DNA of 64,000 bases from Gymnorhina tibicen (taxonomy: Eukaryota; Chordata; Aves; Passeriformes; Artamidae): positions 124,001 to 188,000 of the forward strand of contig VXAZ01005702.1 in the NCBI GenBank assembly GCA_013399875.1, read 5' to 3'. Below, piece by piece: positions 61,310 to 64,000 of this stretch. Below the pieces are notes generated by a model that worked only from the letters and a program-made list of their open reading frames with translations, was not told the origin of the DNA and ran no database searches. How positions within the stretch are numbered: position 1 is the stretch's first letter; each line of letters begins with the position of its first letter. A program made the translations under genes and the position numbers.

Positions 61310-61847
61310 TGATAGGGAAGATGTGTGCTAATATCTTTACAAACAATTCTATGGGTGATGGTGTGGATGTTAATGTCTTTGAAATGGGTTTTAATGTCTC
61401 TATTAACTTCAAGCAGAAGGTTTGCTACAAAGCCCAGATGGCTTGACTCCTGAAACAGACAAGTGGGTCTGCACAAGCTTGAGTTTCTGCACTTTGGGCA
61501 GCAGGTTTGTTGCAGAGTGCAGACCGTTTGGCTCCTGAAACAGTCAAGGGTATGCACAATTCTGAGTTTCTTAACTTTGGGGTAAAATGACAGATTCAAG
61601 GGGGAATATGTGGTAGGCAGTTGGGGAAGTCTGTACTTTCCTAGTACCTCAGCCAATGGGGAAAGGAAGACGGCAGCATGCTGCTGGGAGTTTGGGATAA
61701 AAGGAGGCTGTGCCCTCCAACACCTTGAGAGAGAAAACCTCGCAGGCATGTGCCCCACTGGATTCTATCATTTTATTCGAATAAAGTTGCAGGACTTGTC
61801 TGTCTCTTTTATCAACACTGGCTTTTCATAGCATAATTTTCCGTACA
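61310..61847 (+). mobile_element. Solo LTR, 4-bp TSD, nested in the long LTR
   Basis: A 538-bp plus-strand solo LTR that starts TGATAGGGAAG and ends TTTTCCGTACA. TTAT sits directly before it (61306-61309) and directly after it (61848-61851), a 4-bp target duplication in sequence that otherwise joins up as the outer LTR. Inside are a TATA-type GGGATAAAAGG near 61695, an AATAAA near 61781 and a short U5. The U3 contains an 85-bp tandem duplication. A 4-bp duplication is typical of class I (gammaretrovirus-like) elements; the assignment is inference. No retroviral genes remain. Confidence 0.85.
61413..61581. repeat. Tandem duplication of about 85 bp in LTR U3
   Basis: Unit 1 (61413-61497) and unit 2 (61498-61581) share GCAG-AGGTTTG, TGGCTTGACTCCTGAAACAG versus TTGGCTCCTGAAACAG, 'tgcaca', 'tgagtttct' and 'actttggg'. 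They differ at a number of positions, so the duplication is older than the latest mutations or was inherited by the family. Confidence 0.85.
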
Positions 61848-61965
61848 TTATCTCAACTCATGGACCCTTCGTTAAATTTTTCTCTCATCTGCCCAGCTGT
61901 AGCAGGGGAGGATGATTGAGCGGCTTTTGTGGGTGCCTAGCTTTTGCCCAGTGTCTAACCACGAT

Positions 61966-62024
61966 GTTTGGTTTGGTTTAGTTTGGTTTCGGTTGGGTTG
62001 GGTTGGGTTGGTTTGTTTGTTTTC
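61966..62024. repeat. G/T-rich tract with GGGTT units
   Basis: TTTGG units pass into GGTTGGGTTGGGTTGGGTTG and then TTTGTTTG. It directly abuts the right end of the long LTR. Its run of G tracts could form a quadruplex on the plus strand. Confidence 0.85.
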
Positions 62025-62204
62025 CCGGGATAAAAATGCACTCTTTCTTCTGCTTATTCCTTAACCTGAGAGGAATCTTTTTAAAGATCTCCATCATGAA
62101 CTCTCAGACCGCAGCACACCATCTCACATCCCTAACAGACTTTATGTTCTGATAGGCAAATGTTAGGAACTTGAAGGAATCAGTGAGCCTATGTGGCTCA
62201 TTTT

Positions 62205-62775
62205 GCTGTGCTGTGATTCTGGCTGTGCCTGGATCACTGAACACTTGCAGTGGGAAGGGACCTCAGGAGGCCTCTGGTGCAGTCTCCTTGACTGACTGAA
62301 TTCACACCAAGTTTCTAAGGGCTTTATGTAGACTTTCAAAATCTCCAAAGAGAAAGACTGCACAGGCTCCTTGGGAAGCGTTTTCCAATACTTGAAGGTT
62401 TTCACTATGGTGATAACTTCCTCATGTCTGAACAGAACCTCGTCATATTCCACCTAAGACTGCTGTGCCTTGTGCTCTCACCAGGCACCACGATGTCTTC
62501 TCAGCTCTGTGTTCTTGCAATCCCCATTTTGGGTGCATGCAGGCTGCTCAAAACCTCATCTCCAGGCTGAACAAGGCTCAGTTTCTCAGCATCACTACAT
62601 AGAGCAGGAGCTCTAGATGCCACCAGCTTGGGAGACTTCTGCTGAACTACTTCCAGTTTATCAATGTCTATCCCATGTGGGGAACTCAAAACTGGATGCA
62701 GTATTTGTATGTACTCTTCAGTGTGTTGAACAGAACCCCTGTCTCCTCCATCTCCTGGCTGTGATCTTATTGATA
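62205..62775 (-). mobile_element. Old CR1 LINE fragment
   Basis: The plus strand carries complements of the CR1 3' region ('gggaagggacctcaggagg') and C-terminal coding phrases ('ccatttt', 'cttgggaagcgttttcc', 'ccaggctgaacaaggctcag'). It then reads the block complementary to the ORF2 end ('atcccatgtggggaactcaaa'). It is more diverged than the other copies and keeps no frame. The ends are approximate. Confidence 0.82.
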
Positions 62776-64000
62776 CATACTGGTAAGATGATTATTTGAA
62801 TGAGCAACTAGAATACTCTATCCAACACACCACAATGTCTTGTTCTGTATATTCTTCCTATTCCTCTATACTATGATTCATCTTTTTTTTTTCTCTTCAT
62901 TGCCCAATATAACATACTTCTATTTTGCCATTAATCCAAACTGCATTCCAGCTTGAAATCAATCAACAGTTTTGAAAAGAGATCTCACCCTCTTCTGAGA
63001 TAAAAACTATCCTGAAGCTTCAGTCTGATCTTAAGATAATGCTATTATGGATAGCTCATGGAAATAACAAAATGATAGACTGATGCTCACAATACTGTGA
63101 TAATTTTCTATGACATTTTTAACCCCAAAGCATCTCCAAGGGCCGTAAAAATGATTTATATTCTGCACACAAGGATAATTTCATCCATCCATGTTTATTA
63201 GCTATGCAGCAACGCTTCGGTTTAGGGCAGGAATTAAAGGCCATATCCAGCCCAAAATGCAAGGTGAATATACTCATAAAACAACTGTTAACCGTTCAAA
63301 CTCCCTCATTTTAGTTCTGTACCTACAGCAAGGCATCATTCATAAAATATTAGCATCCAGATGGAAAACTGAAATTCAATTTAACCTCACTGGGTTCACA
63401 AAAATAATTTTAGCTAGAATATATATGCAAAGAGGGATTTTAGATACTTTTTTTGCAGCTTGTAATTGTAACCATTTTAAAATACACGGTAAGTTTTCAT
63501 TTCTTAATTAATATTTACAGTGTATGAAAGGGATGGTTTCCTTGGGATTATAGATTAGTTAAAATCATATGTTTCCAGTGGGATTTATCTGAGACTCTTA
63601 AAGTAAAATTTTTTCTAGTTGAATGAACTATTCCAGAAAATAATAATACAGAAATTTATCTTATTTCAACACAGAATTTGTTCAAAAATCATGCTTCATC
63701 ACCTATTCTTCCTTTTCTAAATTTGTATTAGGCAGATTTTCTTTTCTGTTTTCCTAAGACATATGTTAAATGATCAGTCATTTCTAGGATTTTATGTTGG
63801 TTTATGGGTATTTTTTTTCTTTTTGCTTACATTCATTGACACATTGTATTGAACTCCTTATAAACTCATAAACCAATATTCTTTCAGGACTTTTTAATCC
63901 ACGTAAGAACCCTTCAACTTTCTCACAAAATGCCAGAGAAGTATGATATATTCCAAGCAATTCATGTTGCATAAATCCACAACAGACTTTCCAAGTCACT
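62776..64000. other. Unique AT-rich non-coding DNA
   Basis: No gene or transposon recognised. The open frame at 63191-63511 (106 codons) has no known domain, and the surroundings look non-coding. Confidence 0.5.

Larger units (their letters stand above)
60401..61964 (+). mobile_element. Long LTR (ERVL-like), interrupted by a younger LTR
   Basis: A plus-strand LTR in two parts, 60401-61309 and 61848-61964, about 1 kb once the inner LTR is discounted. It opens TGTGTTGGTTTTGCATGG and closes near CTAACCACGA, which is roughly inverted to its start. Landmarks of a long avian LTR are 'gccacagaggtgacttctgtgagaa', 'gtgataacatatttaaaaag' (TATA-like, near 60570), repeated 'ctgcagcccatgg' and 'gacccatgctggag' modules, 'tttctcattatcctcctctgatttt' and finally 'gagcggcttttgtgggtgcct'. 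The expected AATAAA reads AATAAT near 61242. GTTTGG occurs at both outer edges but lies in G/T-rich DNA, so it is weak evidence for a target duplication. Overlapping frames up to 177 codons have no coding meaning. Confidence 0.8.

Noticed and set aside
60556..61312. Cluster of overlapping frames up to 177 codons on both strands
   Set aside because: All lie in the long, GC-rich LTR with internal short repeats. The same DNA is open in several frames, which argues against coding.
61975..62020. Telomere-like repeat
   Set aside because: The unit is GGGTT, not the vertebrate TTAGGG, and the tract is under 60 bases with mixed units.
1..64000. CRISPR arrays, operons, tRNA, rRNA or a novel defence system
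   Set aside because: No regularly spaced repeats, no clover-leaf sequences I could recognise and no prokaryote-like coding density. The window is vertebrate non-coding DNA.

Overview
This window reads as vertebrate nuclear DNA, very probably from a bird. It is AT-rich, has no operons and no dense coding, and is littered with CR1 LINE fragments. These carry the diagnostic CR1 3' end, where 'ccttccaaccc' is followed by ATTCTGTGA-type repeats. Around them lie many solo LTRs of endogenous retroviruses. A lack of SINE-rich mammalian repeats, together with CR1 and several LTR types, fits a neoavian bird, possibly a songbird. Species and chromosome cannot be read from the sequence.

I found no protein-coding exon, rRNA, tRNA or CRISPR that I can defend. 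Long open frames in the window fall in CR1 or LTR sequence, or in microsatellites, or are chance frames without recognisable domains. The region is therefore a gene desert or the inside of a very large intron.

Layout: 1-13 kb is mostly unique AT-rich DNA with one complete solo LTR (1315-1994, 5-bp target duplication). 13-25 kb holds CR1 copies at 13.3, 18.7-20.25, 22.1 and 24.8 kb, a tetranucleotide microsatellite and possible LTR remnants. 25-32 kb has solo LTRs at 25.2 and 31.6 kb, and an LTR nested in another LTR at 30.3-30.9 kb. 32-46 kb is a long, repeat-poor stretch with one LTR fragment at 40.2 kb; AT-rich blocks here could be non-coding regulatory DNA. 46.9-51.5 kb is the densest repeat cluster: an LTR beside a CR1 tip, then a 2-kb CR1 with reverse-transcriptase remnants that is split by a 614-bp LTR, then a second CR1 head to tail. 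54.8-55.4 kb is another LTR. 60.4-62.0 kb is a long LTR split by a younger LTR that carries a duplicated U3 segment, and an old CR1 follows at 62.2-62.8 kb.

No genes work together here. The story is a layered record of retroelement insertions, and target duplications and nesting give their relative order. Target-duplication lengths of 4, 5 and 6 bp point to at least three retroviral lineages. No new enzymatic or defence system is visible.
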